From the NCBI GenBank assembly GCA_023212695.1, contig JALCCG010000007.1, forward strand, positions 1-64,000: DNA of 64,000 nucleotides, given 5' to 3'. Below the pieces are notes generated by a model, which saw only the letters and a program-made list of their open reading frames with translations, was not told the DNA's origin and ran no database searches. Positions within the stretch are counted from its first letter, which is position 1; every line of letters begins with the position of its first letter. Positions 18,701 to 28,901 of this stretch are shown here, piece by piece. A program made the translations under genes and the position numbers. The stretch is from Sporisorium sorghi (lineage: Eukaryota; Basidiomycota; Ustilaginomycetes; Ustilaginales; Ustilaginaceae).

Positions 18701-18754
18701 TACAACAAGAAATACGGAGAGATACCTTTTTACATTAGAACGTGTTTTCGTCAA
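12761..18754 (-). CDS. Secreted Rhs/YD-repeat polymorphic toxin with lipase-like C-terminal tip
   Basis: A protein of about 1997 residues. A signal peptide is followed by an acidic low-complexity region, then from about residue 230 an Rhs shell with dozens of YDxxGNL repeats. The conserved core end (YLRARWYDPSVGRFLNEDTY, then DPSGH) marks the junction with a ~217-residue variable tip. The tip has a GHSKGG nucleophile elbow (Ser near residue 1891) with following Asp and His residues, the pattern of class-3 lipase-like alpha/beta hydrolases, so a phospholipase or lipase effector is likely. TTG at 18754 is preferred, with GGAG about 10 nt upstream; ATG at 18763 abuts that site. The tip is AT-richer than the core. 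An EF-hand-like DYNGDGIVD motif lies in the shell. Confidence 0.88.
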   Translation of the reverse strand: MTKTRSNVKRYLSVFLVVTLLFEFLLFFPPNPSYALESNSYNNDKMKFIVDRFSVSPEWIQKYLNDGYTLNHIESALHKAKIKNIPFEEALSSLFPAEVNLSTIPTVSSAVYGLTNTIDTVTSAVYDLPLEIQDITFVEQEDSSVVRYFNPFTVTEEVYGSWDADNTEEETSSPEGDSESEEALPDSVDSKNETRANRVTGTGEQNPILEKAPVYNASSFNDAPYSVGSSGEAISSISGSLSLEQTDITLPGRNGLSFSLTRKYDSGDSQFYDMDYGYNTYEYDMYRYFVQFNAIRKQLVPKYLVNYRENEWIQNDYNGDGIVDYETAILETYVVNKGIYNTESEARQVASQRITYTTPEERKTVTEYRYSPTNSFPGSVYYSQQGFSGTLTKNGDSYVVSGSYVPPQSRTETSTCINEIPGKYNASGQWVATGTGTECPSSKSYNSGGFSGTLYRTTTDTLKACPSPGTPNYICTKKFQANYSGTVTKPGSDTRQWGQNYTGIVIKPAVTSDRRYGPWISSGPGPQYRYAYNVAEQPWVDLIMTEGASSSTTLVSQSFDYWSEGEELRDLLNGAPGAYLYSDDQYNYYVSTQPNASIQAYVAGVGTGVTYYNQTSPKFEEQLYPLGKGWSWKLPSIRTKDGKQYVHLGDGGSYEVEGNKLKGYDWEGVSLTTDTSVTVGNEASKYKLSTADGQIRQYFSSDGRILQISDAYNNSTQFFYTHHAHYGRKLLSQVKDAIGNTIELEYTTNYVAIKHGQRTITYEKESINGAELLGAVIDELGRRTNYSYQVAPARFNLFTASPERAVSNPYALLTSVIHPTGAITQYTYDEQPIKRYIGESSQNESYRILSRKDQIQYADGTRNDYNRKNFFYTGDAGSSYGQTQTFASTLEDGLTSTKYQYTKRHIDQYTSPQFYLDQMTTSAEGTEKKTSYGYSKKVSGRSYPVPAPTSEVTTNNRNSDTLTVTKQYDDYGNIVQATNERGATIMNTYDSSRHWLVQSIERVATGVDLHTTYTRNAQGDITELIVRQDHANGQVVKHIQFGYDSYGNVITETTIQGDKRSTVTTEYAAAHQSAFPTRKKIPVKDVDGNISEVSVSSNYDPTTGNLTSFTDARHQTTNYRYDALDRVISVTYPDRHTLVAEYDDINNTVTVTNELGQKTRTRWNALGWKLEEGILTGRGLDIKSRTGYDPYGRTVWSEDALGQRTQTSYDSWSRQTITVFADATQKLTQYDDASRIQSTQDAEGNVHREYYDVYGQMVKSEEQTVQDQTSRLIVQQSMDPISGHVVKQTDAKGNVTQFGYTSLGQLKYVRDALNNATEYAYDSNGNLVTVTDPNGSKTHKSYDELNRVILTRDKAGQQEKRYYDGNGNLVRNVDRNGHAMSYRYDNRDRLIERVSTNETVQYAYDAAGKRISMADPTGITRYDYDPVQGLLTRLQYPDGQELRIAYDANGNRTEAIGPFGSQRFFRYDAMNRLAAMGTSSGAEEFKYTYYANGLLNQSTVNGNLTTKHRFNGTNLTEKEQVRGQHLISRYQYEYDANNNIQKRTQNDVVDTFAYDPLDRIAESSIFNEAYTYDKLGNRLTLRSEQGLEMPSMNNTFDSQDRLIQVATEDKTVQYMYNGDGLLVERVENGVRSRYYYDGSQIIAEAEVVNGQPVHKAIYIRGNSLEAIDYANGLRAYVLSNAHGDITELQDESGQTLNRYTYDLWGNILLQEEQVHNPLRYSGEYWDDATKLQYLRARWYDPSVGRFLNEDTYEGELKNPLSQNLYTYVHNNPLIYTDPSGHIPTVIEAAVMAQHIYSSTSNDYGKALLGGWKLIQIRTNDEGLKLGIYSRVKINGTIEYAMVNKGTSTFGDWGNNIQQPFGFSDDLKDSISESTKFVQNHKNKEITMVGHSKGGAEAIANAIANNKNAITFNTAKPNLSAYDLSDDGIGYEGRMTHYVVKGEILNHLFGAPKIGKVVYLPTQYKIKWWYSEVFRYKKRIENHYMDSVISGLKEAGYY

Positions 18755-18810
18755 TATAATCATTCTCCATTTCTAAAGAGTAATTAGTGTTCTCACTGAT
18801 GAAAAAACGT

Positions 18811-19660
18811 TTAGGGATGTTCATTCACTCGTACTAAGTTTCCATTCCGATCATACTCAAAGCTTTTAATAACTTTTCCCGAACTAATAAAAACAATAGA
18901 AATTAATCTACCATTAGCGTCATAAATAAATTTATAATGACTTGAGGTCCTCACACTTAAATTATTCGGCTCAGATAGGTTATCTGATGTGTCCTGTGCA
19001 ATCACAGAAAAGGTGTATTCAGTATTATCGTTTAATCCAGTAACTTTGTAAGTTGTCGATGGTGTAGAAGCTATGTAAATCCCATCTTTGAATAATTTAT
19101 CTCTTTAATCCCAATATTATCTGATGACGGGGACCACATTTAACGTAATTGCATTTGCTTCAATCAAGTATGTTGAGAAGTCCCCCGGTTTTGTTGGAGG
19201 AATAGTATCGAGGGTAAAGGTAAGTGTGTTACTTTGATAAGATAAATTCCCTGCACCATCTACTGCTTTGACAGTGAAGTTGTATGTGATACCACCCTGT
19301 AAATTAGTTACAGTAAAGCCAGGTACATGACTATCTGTAGATCCTATTTCCGTTCCATTATTATAAATCTTGTAATTAACTACTCCAATATTATCTGTCC
19401 AGGGATTCCATATTAAGTTAGCTGTAGATGAGGTTGAGCTCCTAAGAACGAAGGAATTCCTTCTCTATCATACTTTATAGCAACTGTTAGCTGAGTAAAT
19501 GGAAGGCGTAATCTAAGCCGTTGTATGTATCCCCTTGCACATCTCCCACACCTGCACCGGAAGTATATGGAACATGCACATATTCAATCACATAGTATTC
19601 CCCCTTTAGAGTAATTAGACTTTCTTCATCTTTTATTGTATTATATTGGAATTATTTAGC
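18811..19660 (-). pseudogene. Frameshifted FN3 / YD-repeat surface protein remnant
   Basis: On the minus strand this region encodes, across at least three frames, a segment ending near AFHLLS, one FN3 domain (NLIWNPWTDNIGVVNYKIY), a second FN3 domain broken twice between about 19100 and 19140, and two YD repeats (FIYDANGRL, FEYDRNGNL) ending at a normal stop. A further break lies near 19480. The longest intact piece is 64 codons (18811-19005). It is the decayed C-terminal part of a wall-associated FN3/YD protein, related in its YD repeats to the orphan gene at 11.2 kb. Confidence 0.8.
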
Positions 19661-19860
19661 TATAAATTCTATTTATAATTCTATATTCCTCCTTTGTACA
19701 GCAAAAAAATAAACATATCGACCTGTAAAAGTGTCGAATACTATGTCCTTGTCCTTATTTTATAAACTGTAGTTAAAAAATTCATATGTCGATGCTGTGA
19801 TCTTTTATATCACAAAACAACAACAACTTTACCTCTTGGTACAATGAGCTTATCCCCAAA
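19661..19860. other. AT-rich spacer, nothing recognised
   Basis: A very AT-rich stretch between the FN3/YD pseudogene and the ligA terminator. It may contain the lost promoter of the pseudogene. No gene or RNA was recognised. Confidence 0.4.
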
Positions 19861-19897
19861 AAATAGCGACACAGGAACCAACCCTGCATCGCTATTT
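19861..19897 (-). terminator. Terminator downstream of ligA
   Basis: The stem pairs AAATAGCGA (19861-19869) with TCGCTATTT (19889-19897), with an inner CAGG/CCTG pairing and a T run on the minus strand. It ends the pcrB-pcrA-ligA transcript. Confidence 0.85.
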
Positions 19898-19951
19898 CTT
19901 GTTCTAATAAGTCTTTTCAAATGGGTCACATCTCTCGCTGGCCTCAACCCA

Positions 19952-22033
<2,082 letters not shown>

Positions 22034-22045
22034 CTAGTTCTTCCC

Positions 22046-24376
22046 TTATTCCACCTTTGTAATCGGCGCGAAACCGGCAAGAAGACGTTTTACGCCAACC
22101 GGTGCTGGAAAAGCAATCTGCAGCTCCATGTCATTGCCGCTTCCCTTCACCGCCACAATGGTGCCGGTACCCCATTTGCCATGGGCTACTTTGTCGCCAG
22201 CTTTAAATTCCCCGCTGCCCGAAGCAGACGCTGGTCGGGATGCGGCACCGGTTGTCATGGTCACCCGGCTCTTCGGTGCAGCTTGAGCGGAAGCCGTCGA
22301 TCCACTTAGGGAGAGGTCCACGCTGCGTCCACCGCCAAAGTTGCTGCCTCCGCCTCCGCCGAAGCCACGTCCTGCATAAGATCCGCCTACACTTCCGCTT
22401 CCACCGCGGCGGTAGCGGTCATGCGCCATCTGCGTGTCCTCCTTCAGCTCCTCCGGGATTTCCTCCAGGAAGCGTGAAGGCGGGTTCGCCGTCGTGCGGC
22501 CAAAGAGTGTACGCATACGCGCACAGGACAGGAACAGCTGCTTCTCGGCACGCGTAATGCCGACATAAGCAAGGCGGCGCTCCTCTTCCAGCTCTTCGTT
22601 ATCCATGAAGGCACGGCTGTGCGGGAATACCCCTTCTTCCATGCCGATAATGAACACCACCGGGAACTCCAGACCTTTGGCGCTATGCATGGTCATGAGC
22701 ACGACAGCGTCGTCACGGTCTTCTTCGTCATCGTTCATCGAATCGATGTCCGCGATCAGCGCAAGATCCGTAAGGAAGGAGATGAGGGACTTATCCTCAT
22801 TATTCTTCTCAAACTCTTGCGTAACCGACAGGAACTCGTCAATGTTCTCAAGGCGGGATCTGGATTCGATCGTATTCTCATTTTGCAGCTCGAGCCGGTA
22901 TTCGGACATCTCCAGTATTTTTTCCGTAAGCTCGGTGACCGAGAGAAACTCGACCATTCGACTGAGGGCGGCAATCATATCGTAAAAGCCCACCAGCGCA
23001 TTGCGCGTCCGTCCGGCAAAACCGAGGTCGTCCACGATTTCCAGCACGCGGAAGATCGAGATGCCCCGCTCTCCGGCTGCTGCAGCCAGCTTCGCGACGG
23101 TGGTGTCACCGATGCTTCGTTTGGGCACGTTGATGATCCGCGTCAAACTAATATCGTCATCCGGATTCGAAATCAGGCGCAGGTAGGCGAGCATGTCCTT
23201 GATCTCTTTGCGATCATAGAACTTGATACCCCCGACGATCTGGTACGGAATGTCCGACTTGATCAGAATTTCCTCGATAACCCGGGACTGCGCATTGGTC
23301 CGGTACAGGATCGCATGATCCTGATAGTTCTTGCCTGCATTGATGTTCTTGCTGATTTCCGAGGTAACAAAATATCCCTCATCATGCTCCGTATCCCCCC
23401 GGAACACCTTGATCTTCGGTCCTTCACCTTGCTCGGTCCACAGATTCTTCGGCTTGCGGCCCGTGTTCAGGCCAATCACATTGTTGGCAGCGTTCAAAAT
23501 GTTCGCTGTAGAACGGTAATTCTGCTCCAGCAGAATCGTCCGCGCCTCGGGATAATCCTGCTCAAAATTCAGGATATTCGTGATGTCCGCACCGCGCCAG
23601 CGGTAGATGGACTGATCGCTGTCCCCGACCACGCATATGCGGTGATGGCTGTCCGCCAGCATACGGCAGAGCATGTACTGCGCTCGGTTGGTATCCTGAT
23701 ATTCATCTACATGAATGTACTGGAATTTGCGCTGGTAGAAGTCGAGGACCTCCGGCACTTCCTTAAACAGCTGGATCGTGGTCATGATCAGATCGTCGAA
23801 ATCAAGCGAGTTGTTGCTCTTCAAGCGCTTCTGGTATTCGGTGTACACCTTGGCTACAAGGGATTCAAAATAGTCCCCGGCTTTCTGTTCATACTGCTGC
23901 GGGGAGATCAACTCATTCTTGGCCGCGCTCATGGCCGCTTGAACCGCCTTCGGCTCGAATTTCTTCGGATCGATGTTATGATGCTTCATCACGTTCCGAA
24001 TGACCGACAATTGGTCCGTTGAATCCAGAATGCTGAAATTGGAGGTAAAACCAATCCGCTCGATGTCTTTGCGCAGAATGCGCACGCACATCGAGTGGAA
24101 TGTCGATACCCAGATATCCTGGCCTTCGCGGCCGACCAGCTTGGATACCCGCTCCTGCATCTCGCGGGCTGCTTTATTCGTAAAGGTAATCGCAAGAATG
24201 CTCCATGGTGCGGCTTTACGGGTGGCGATCAGGTAACCAATCCGGTGCGTCAGCACCCTCGTCTTGCCTGAGCCGGCTCCTGCCATAATGAGCAGAGGTC
24301 CGTCCGTAGCTTCAACGGCCTTCCGCTGCTCGGGGTTGAGACGCTTGACCGCCTCGTGTATGTCAATGGGCTGCAT
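22046..24376 (-). CDS. pcrA: ATP-dependent DNA helicase PcrA (UvrD family)
   Basis: A superfamily 1A 3'-5' helicase for repair, replication restart and removal of recombination filaments. 776 residues. Walker A is AGAGSGKT near residue 35, motif II is VDEYQDTN, and the motif V-VI region has [14 protein letters not shown] and [12 protein letters not shown] Gly-rich linker leads to a C-terminal Tudor-like domain ([14 protein letters not shown]) that contacts RNA polymerase in the family. AGGAGG lies 10 nt before the ATG. It sits between pcrB and ligA as in other Firmicutes. Confidence 0.97.
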   Translation of the reverse strand: MQPIDIHEAVKRLNPEQRKAVEATDGPLLIMAGAGSGKTRVLTHRIGYLIATRKAAPWSILAITFTNKAAREMQERVSKLVGREGQDIWVSTFHSMCVRILRKDIERIGFTSNFSILDSTDQLSVIRNVMKHHNIDPKKFEPKAVQAAMSAAKNELISPQQYEQKAGDYFESLVAKVYTEYQKRLKSNNSLDFDDLIMTTIQLFKEVPEVLDFYQRKFQYIHVDEYQDTNRAQYMLCRMLADSHHRICVVGDSDQSIYRWRGADITNILNFEQDYPEARTILLEQNYRSTANILNAANNVIGLNTGRKPKNLWTEQGEGPKIKVFRGDTEHDEGYFVTSEISKNINAGKNYQDHAILYRTNAQSRVIEEILIKSDIPYQIVGGIKFYDRKEIKDMLAYLRLISNPDDDISLTRIINVPKRSIGDTTVAKLAAAAGERGISIFRVLEIVDDLGFAGRTRNALVGFYDMIAALSRMVEFLSVTELTEKILEMSEYRLELQNENTIESRSRLENIDEFLSVTQEFEKNNEDKSLISFLTDLALIADIDSMNDDEEDRDDAVVLMTMHSAKGLEFPVVFIIGMEEGVFPHSRAFMDNEELEEERRLAYVGITRAEKQLFLSCARMRTLFGRTTANPPSRFLEEIPEELKEDTQMAHDRYRRGGSGSVGGSYAGRGFGGGGGSNFGGGRSVDLSLSGSTASAQAAPKSRVTMTTGAASRPASASGSGEFKAGDKVAHGKWGTGTIVAVKGSGNDMELQIAFPAPVGVKRLLAGFAPITKVE

Positions 24377-24449
24377 ATTATTTTGCCTCCTAGATTTGTA
24401 GATTCAATAAAAGAGAAATGATTGCAAACAGAAAAGATAGCCGATCCGG

Positions 24450-25139
24450 TCAGCCCTTCACAGCCTTAACCGTCTCAAGCGCCTGCTCGAGATCATCGTA
24501 CACTACGTTGCCTACAATGATCGTATCTGAAATAGAGGCAGCTTCCAGCGCTTGCTGGGCGTTGGTTATTCCGCCACCGTAGAACAAACGGGCATTATCC
24601 AGCGATCTTCGGACCGTACGAACGGTCTCCATATCTCCAAAGGCTCCGCTGTATTCCAGGTAAACAATCGGTAAATTCATCAGCTTGTCCGCGATCTGCG
24701 CATAGGCGGCGGCCGTGCCTGCTTCAATCGAAGTCTCTGCTCCGGTCAGCTTCGCCACCGCCGCATTCTCGTTTAATACGATATACCCTTCGGTCACAAC
24801 CAAGTCCCACGGAATCATATAACCATAGCGTTCGATTCCTTCACGATGCCGCCCCATGATCCAGGTCGGATCCTGTGTGTTCAAAACCATCGGGATCATG
24901 TACAGATCAAATCCGGGTACAACGGCTTCCAGATCGGATACTTCCTGTACGCACGGCAGCTCATAGCGCCTTACACGGGACAGAAGATCCACGGTATTTT
25001 CATAAGTGACTCCGGTTGAACCCCCAACCATGATGGCATCGGTTCCTGACATGCATACCACATCAAGGCTGTCGTCACTGATCTCCTTGTCGGGATCCAG
25101 CTTAAACACATGCTTCCAGGATTGTATCATCTCTTTCAA
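24450..25139 (-). CDS. pcrB: Heptaprenylglyceryl phosphate synthase
   Basis: A TIM-barrel prenyltransferase that joins heptaprenyl diphosphate to glycerol-1-phosphate to make an ether lipid precursor (family knowledge from Bacillus). 229 residues. Family signatures are visible: WKHVFKLDPDKE, SGTDAIMVGGSTGVT, CVQEVSDLEAVVPGFDLY and FYGGGI. The TTG start has GGAGG 8 nt upstream; the alternative is the ATG three codons later. It is the first gene of the pcrB-pcrA-ligA operon. Confidence 0.94.
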   Translation of the reverse strand: MKEMIQSWKHVFKLDPDKEISDDSLDVVCMSGTDAIMVGGSTGVTYENTVDLLSRVRRYELPCVQEVSDLEAVVPGFDLYMIPMVLNTQDPTWIMGRHREGIERYGYMIPWDLVVTEGYIVLNENAAVAKLTGAETSIEAGTAAAYAQIADKLMNLPIVYLEYSGAFGDMETVRTVRRSLDNARLFYGGGITNAQQALEAASISDTIIVGNVVYDDLEQALETVKAVKG

Positions 25140-25303
25140 GCGTCATTCCTCCACGTTCACGGGTTACTATTATACTAAAATAAGTCTATGCTAGCACGGT
25201 AATCAAGTCAATTTATGTTCGTATAAAATGCGAACATTTTTTTGGTAATTGTGATGTGTGACCTAATGGCCGCGGTACTTACTACTGTGAAGGGAATGAA
25301 AAA

Positions 25304-25338
25304 GCCCGTCCGAATTCACTAGAGTGAATTCGACGGGC
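25304..25338 (-). terminator. Intrinsic terminator, minus strand
   Basis: A 15-bp stem with one bulged C (25304-25319 with 25324-25338) and a TAGA loop, followed by T residues on the minus strand. It ends the third SLH protein gene. Confidence 0.9.
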
Positions 25339-25363
25339 GGAGGAGATTATATTGGCCTCATGT

Positions 25364-28300
25364 TTAGAGCAGGCTAATTAGTAGTCCCGCCAGCTGTTTA
25401 AGAGACGCTATTTTAACATCGTTTTGGCTGCCAACTCTTGCTTGCATCGCAGCATCACGAGCAGAAATCAGCTCCGTCAAGCCAGGATCATCATGAATTA
25501 GCTCATCGGCATCTTCAACAGCCTCTTCAATCAGGATATCCAGCGTTGGGACAATAATGGAGATGGTTTGTGCGATTGTCTGCTGCGACCCACGGACCAG
25601 CTTAACCTTTGCTTGATAAGTAACGTATTGATTTCCGTCATTGTAATTCTCAAGAAGGATAGCACCTTGATCTTGCTTGAGATATACGCTGCCAATCACG
25701 GTTGCTGGAGTTGTCATTTCCAGATCCTCAATGATCACTAAAGTATCATCCAATAGAGGATTATTTCGATCTGTAAGATAAACAGCCTCCCCAACCGTTG
25801 TAAGATAGGAAACTCTCGACTCTAACGATAGTTTGGCCTTCTCTTCGTTGAGAAGTTCAAGCTCTCCGTCTTTAATGTCCAGCGTATCGTAAGTCGTATC
25901 CAAAACTTGATTACTGCTTACATCAATAAACTCAGTTTTAAGTGTATATCTTCCCGCTTGCTTGAACTTCAGCTCATACTGGAGTTCAAGATTGGTCACA
26001 TCATATCCGTTATCATTTGAACCGTGGTAAGCCTCAATCGAATTATTCAATGAATTGGTCTGGAACGGTAACAAAGCTCCTTCACTTGACTTGAGTTCAA
26101 TAAGAGCCGGGTTCAGCGGACCCTCAACAGAAAAACGAAGGAAGACCTTATCTTGCGTTGGATAATACCCTGTACCCAATGTAAGCTGTAAAGCGTTATC
26201 TACTAACTGATTTCCTTCAATGGATGAGTAAAAATTATAATCTATGGCTGGCTGAAGATCGGATTGAGGCTCATCCACAACAAGTTTGTTATGATCCGAG
26301 AAATTCAGTTCCGCACCGTTAACTTCCATATCGAATACATACCAGTATAACTCGTCTCCGCTTCCACTCGGGATATGATATGTTTTCACAGGCTGACCGC
26401 TATTCCCGCTGTATATCTCAACCTTAGCAGATGAATTACGCAGCGTTTCCGATCCGTCATATCCATTTCTGGAGTAGTTGTGAATATAGAACTGATACTT
26501 GCCGTCTACGCGCTTGCGGATTGTCGTTGTCTCTGGGCCATAGGAGTCTGTATCATCATGGTCCAGATCCGCGAACTTTTCTCCTTGATAATAATATTCC
26601 CGGTCACCAAAATAAGTGTGGAATGATCTTCCATCAGGTGTTGGTCCAAGCAGATGGGAGTCTTCATCCCGCGGCTTCTCTCCCCATGTCAACACGATGC
26701 GAATCTCATCGTTTGCCGGGATTTTGATTGCAGTCGCATCTTCATTCCGGTTAAAGCTGTCACTAAGTGAGACGCCTACTACATAAGTCGTAATAAAGCC
26801 GGCTTTTGTGAGTTGTCCAGTATATACCCCGGCTGGCAAATTAGCGGTATATCGTCCATCTGCATTCGTAAGCGTCGACGTCGCAATGCTGCCCGTTGTA
26901 TTGCCTAATCCTCTGCGGAAATCAATTCTCATACCTTCCACAGGGAGTTCGTTAACATCGGTTATTGTCCCTTCAAAGCCTTCGAGTTTAATGCTGCCTG
27001 TTAAACTTGTTGTGAATTTGGAGCTACCTGCTGCAGGAGTAACATTAAGAACCAATGTATCACCATAGTGTTCATCCAGCGAAATCGGTGTAAATGTCAG
27101 TATCTTAGTCGCGTTATTAAACGCAATGTCCTCCAACTGATAAACAGCACCTGCAACCGTTGCGCTGATGTTAAAATCAATTAGTTCCAGAGACGGAACT
27201 GCATTCACAAACTGCAGTACTGCCTGTCCGTTACTCAATTGAATACGGTCCGTAACCGGCGGCTGGGTAGGATTAGGATTCGTTGTATTCCCGCTCTCTC
27301 CGGTTCCAGCGTTAGATCCAGAAGTAGAACCTCCGCTACCAACGCTTACGGTAACGTTATCCGCTAACACCAGACTGCCAGGGCGCTGAGTGAAGGATAC
27401 GCCAGCAGCATTAACTTGAGCACTGCCAATGCTTCCCTGACCACTCACAGACGCTGCTGCATTAAGAATCAGGGATAGAACAGATGCGGAAGATCCAACA
27501 TTCAGACTCGTGCCGGAAGCATTCGCCGCAACATTTAGCTGAGCTACAGAGCCTGAAGTAAGATTCACATTCAGCGAAGCTGCTGTAACATCCACTGTTT
27601 CAAACTGCCCTGCCAAAGTCACGTTGGAGCCAGATGGAATAAGATTGGACAATAACAGATCTTTAAACCCTTCACCTGTCAAACCTGTTTCTTCCAGAAT
27701 CGCACCGGATTGCAGTGTAACCTGTGACACAGAGCTGCCACCTTCGGTAACGATACGGACACTGCCGTCCTTTTTGTTCACAATAACGGTAATAAGCACG
27801 GAGTCAACCACATGAATACTGTTTTTGCCTCCGCCTTTTATGGTTGTACTTCCCTTAACCGTTACCCCTTTAAGCGTGACGTCCCCTTCACCAACGCCTT
27901 CGCCAATGACAAGATTACCTTCTATGGTCATATTTTGAAGCGTGATATCCGAGGCATTAATATGTACGGATCCCGGAACGTTCTTGGTTCCTGTAACAGG
28001 ACCGTATGTACCTGCCGTATCGTAACTCGTAACTTCCTGAGATTTAATCTCTTCAAGAGCACGATCGAGTACAGTAACGACTTCAGCACGGGATGCGCTT
28101 GCTGTCGGTCTGAACTTGCCATTGCTCCCATTCATGATACCGCTAGAAGCAACGGCTCCGATCGCTCCTTTGCTCCATGCCGGACTACGATCCGTGTCTG
28201 TAAATTTATTAGCTGCATCACTTGGCTTGAGCTCCATTAGTGAACTCAAGATGACAGCCAGTTCCTGACGTGTTACCTTGTTGTCTGGTTTGAAGGTTCC

Positions 28301-28684
28301 ATTGCTGTAACCCTTCATATACCCCTGCGAAGCTGCCACCGACAAGTCATTATAGTACCATGATGTACTTTTGACATCGCTGTATGAAATGCCAGCCTTG
28401 GTCTCGAACTGAAACGATCGATTAACGACCGCTGCCAGTTGAGCTCTAGTTATTGGAGCATCCGGATTAATCTTTCCGGTTTGATCCCCGTTAAGATAAC
28501 CTTGTTCATTCCATTTCTGAAGTGTCTTGCTCGCCCAGTGTCCTTCAATATCACTAGCACTGGAAGTGGTTTTTGTTTCATTCTTTGCTGTTGCAGCGTA
28601 GGCTCCACCTAACGGAGACAGTATGAGGGTTATCCCTAATACTGCACTTAAAGCCTTCTGGTAAAATCCTAGTCTGTTACCCAA
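25364..28684 (-). CDS. Secreted SLH protein with beta-helix-like and YfaP-like domains
   Basis: About 1106 residues. A signal peptide (ends near AYAATA) is followed by three N-terminal SLH domains (TRAQLAAVV, TRQELAVIL, SRAEVVTVL). Then come a right-handed-helix-like run of short repeats (ITLQNMTIEGNLVIGEG, VTLKGVTVKGSTTIKGG), a Gly/Asn/Pro linker, a carboxypeptidase-regulatory-like module (TNADGRYTANLPAGVYTG) and a YfaP/DUF2135-like domain (LTWGEKPRDEDSHLLGP). The tail has no clear family. TTG at 28684 is the likely start: AGAGAGG lies 8 nt upstream, within the longer frame that opens at ATG 28720. It is probably wall-anchored through its SLH triplet. Confidence 0.87.
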   Translation of the reverse strand: MGNRLGFYQKALSAVLGITLILSPLGGAYAATAKNETKTTSSASDIEGHWASKTLQKWNEQGYLNGDQTGKINPDAPITRAQLAAVVNRSFQFETKAGISYSDVKSTSWYYNDLSVAASQGYMKGYSNGTFKPDNKVTRQELAVILSSLMELKPSDAANKFTDTDRSPAWSKGAIGAVASSGIMNGSNGKFRPTASASRAEVVTVLDRALEEIKSQEVTSYDTAGTYGPVTGTKNVPGSVHINASDITLQNMTIEGNLVIGEGVGEGDVTLKGVTVKGSTTIKGGGKNSIHVVDSVLITVIVNKKDGSVRIVTEGGSSVSQVTLQSGAILEETGLTGEGFKDLLLSNLIPSGSNVTLAGQFETVDVTAASLNVNLTSGSVAQLNVAANASGTSLNVGSSASVLSLILNAAASVSGQGSIGSAQVNAAGVSFTQRPGSLVLADNVTVSVGSGGSTSGSNAGTGESGNTTNPNPTQPPVTDRIQLSNGQAVLQFVNAVPSLELIDFNISATVAGAVYQLEDIAFNNATKILTFTPISLDEHYGDTLVLNVTPAAGSSKFTTSLTGSIKLEGFEGTITDVNELPVEGMRIDFRRGLGNTTGSIATSTLTNADGRYTANLPAGVYTGQLTKAGFITTYVVGVSLSDSFNRNEDATAIKIPANDEIRIVLTWGEKPRDEDSHLLGPTPDGRSFHTYFGDREYYYQGEKFADLDHDDTDSYGPETTTIRKRVDGKYQFYIHNYSRNGYDGSETLRNSSAKVEIYSGNSGQPVKTYHIPSGSGDELYWYVFDMEVNGAELNFSDHNKLVVDEPQSDLQPAIDYNFYSSIEGNQLVDNALQLTLGTGYYPTQDKVFLRFSVEGPLNPALIELKSSEGALLPFQTNSLNNSIEAYHGSNDNGYDVTNLELQYELKFKQAGRYTLKTEFIDVSSNQVLDTTYDTLDIKDGELELLNEEKAKLSLESRVSYLTTVGEAVYLTDRNNPLLDDTLVIIEDLEMTTPATVIGSVYLKQDQGAILLENYNDGNQYVTYQAKVKLVRGSQQTIAQTISIIVPTLDILIEEAVEDADELIHDDPGLTELISARDAAMQARVGSQNDVKIASLKQLAGLLISLL

Positions 28685-28844
28685 GTTGAATTCCTCTCTC
28701 TCACCTAATAATTTATTCATACTATAAGACTATTTGACTAAAAATCTATCAATTTATATCATTAGACCCAAATCATAATAGTCTTTAAGTTCTAATAACA
28801 TTACCACTTCCAGTAAATAACACAAGCCAATTACTGGTATAAAT

Positions 28845-28877
28845 AAAAAAATATGTCCTTTTATAGACATATTTTTT
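28845..28877. terminator. Terminator downstream of the GDPD-like gene
   Basis: A perfect 12-bp stem (28845-28856 with 28866-28877) of AAAAAATATGTC type with a 9-nt loop, and A/T runs on both strands. Confidence 0.8.
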
Positions 28878-28901
28878 CAAATTCTGATATATGGTTATTG
28901 G

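Noticed and set aside
22619..24022. 467-codon plus-strand frame under pcrA
   Set aside because: It is antisense to an unmistakable helicase gene; it has no ribosome site and no domain.
25214..25244. GTTCG...CGAAC repeat upstream of pcrB as an SOS (LexA) box
   Set aside because: The Bacillus LexA box is CGAAC-N4-GTTCG; here the half-sites are in the opposite order with 9 nt between, and a T run follows, so a weak hairpin is a better description.
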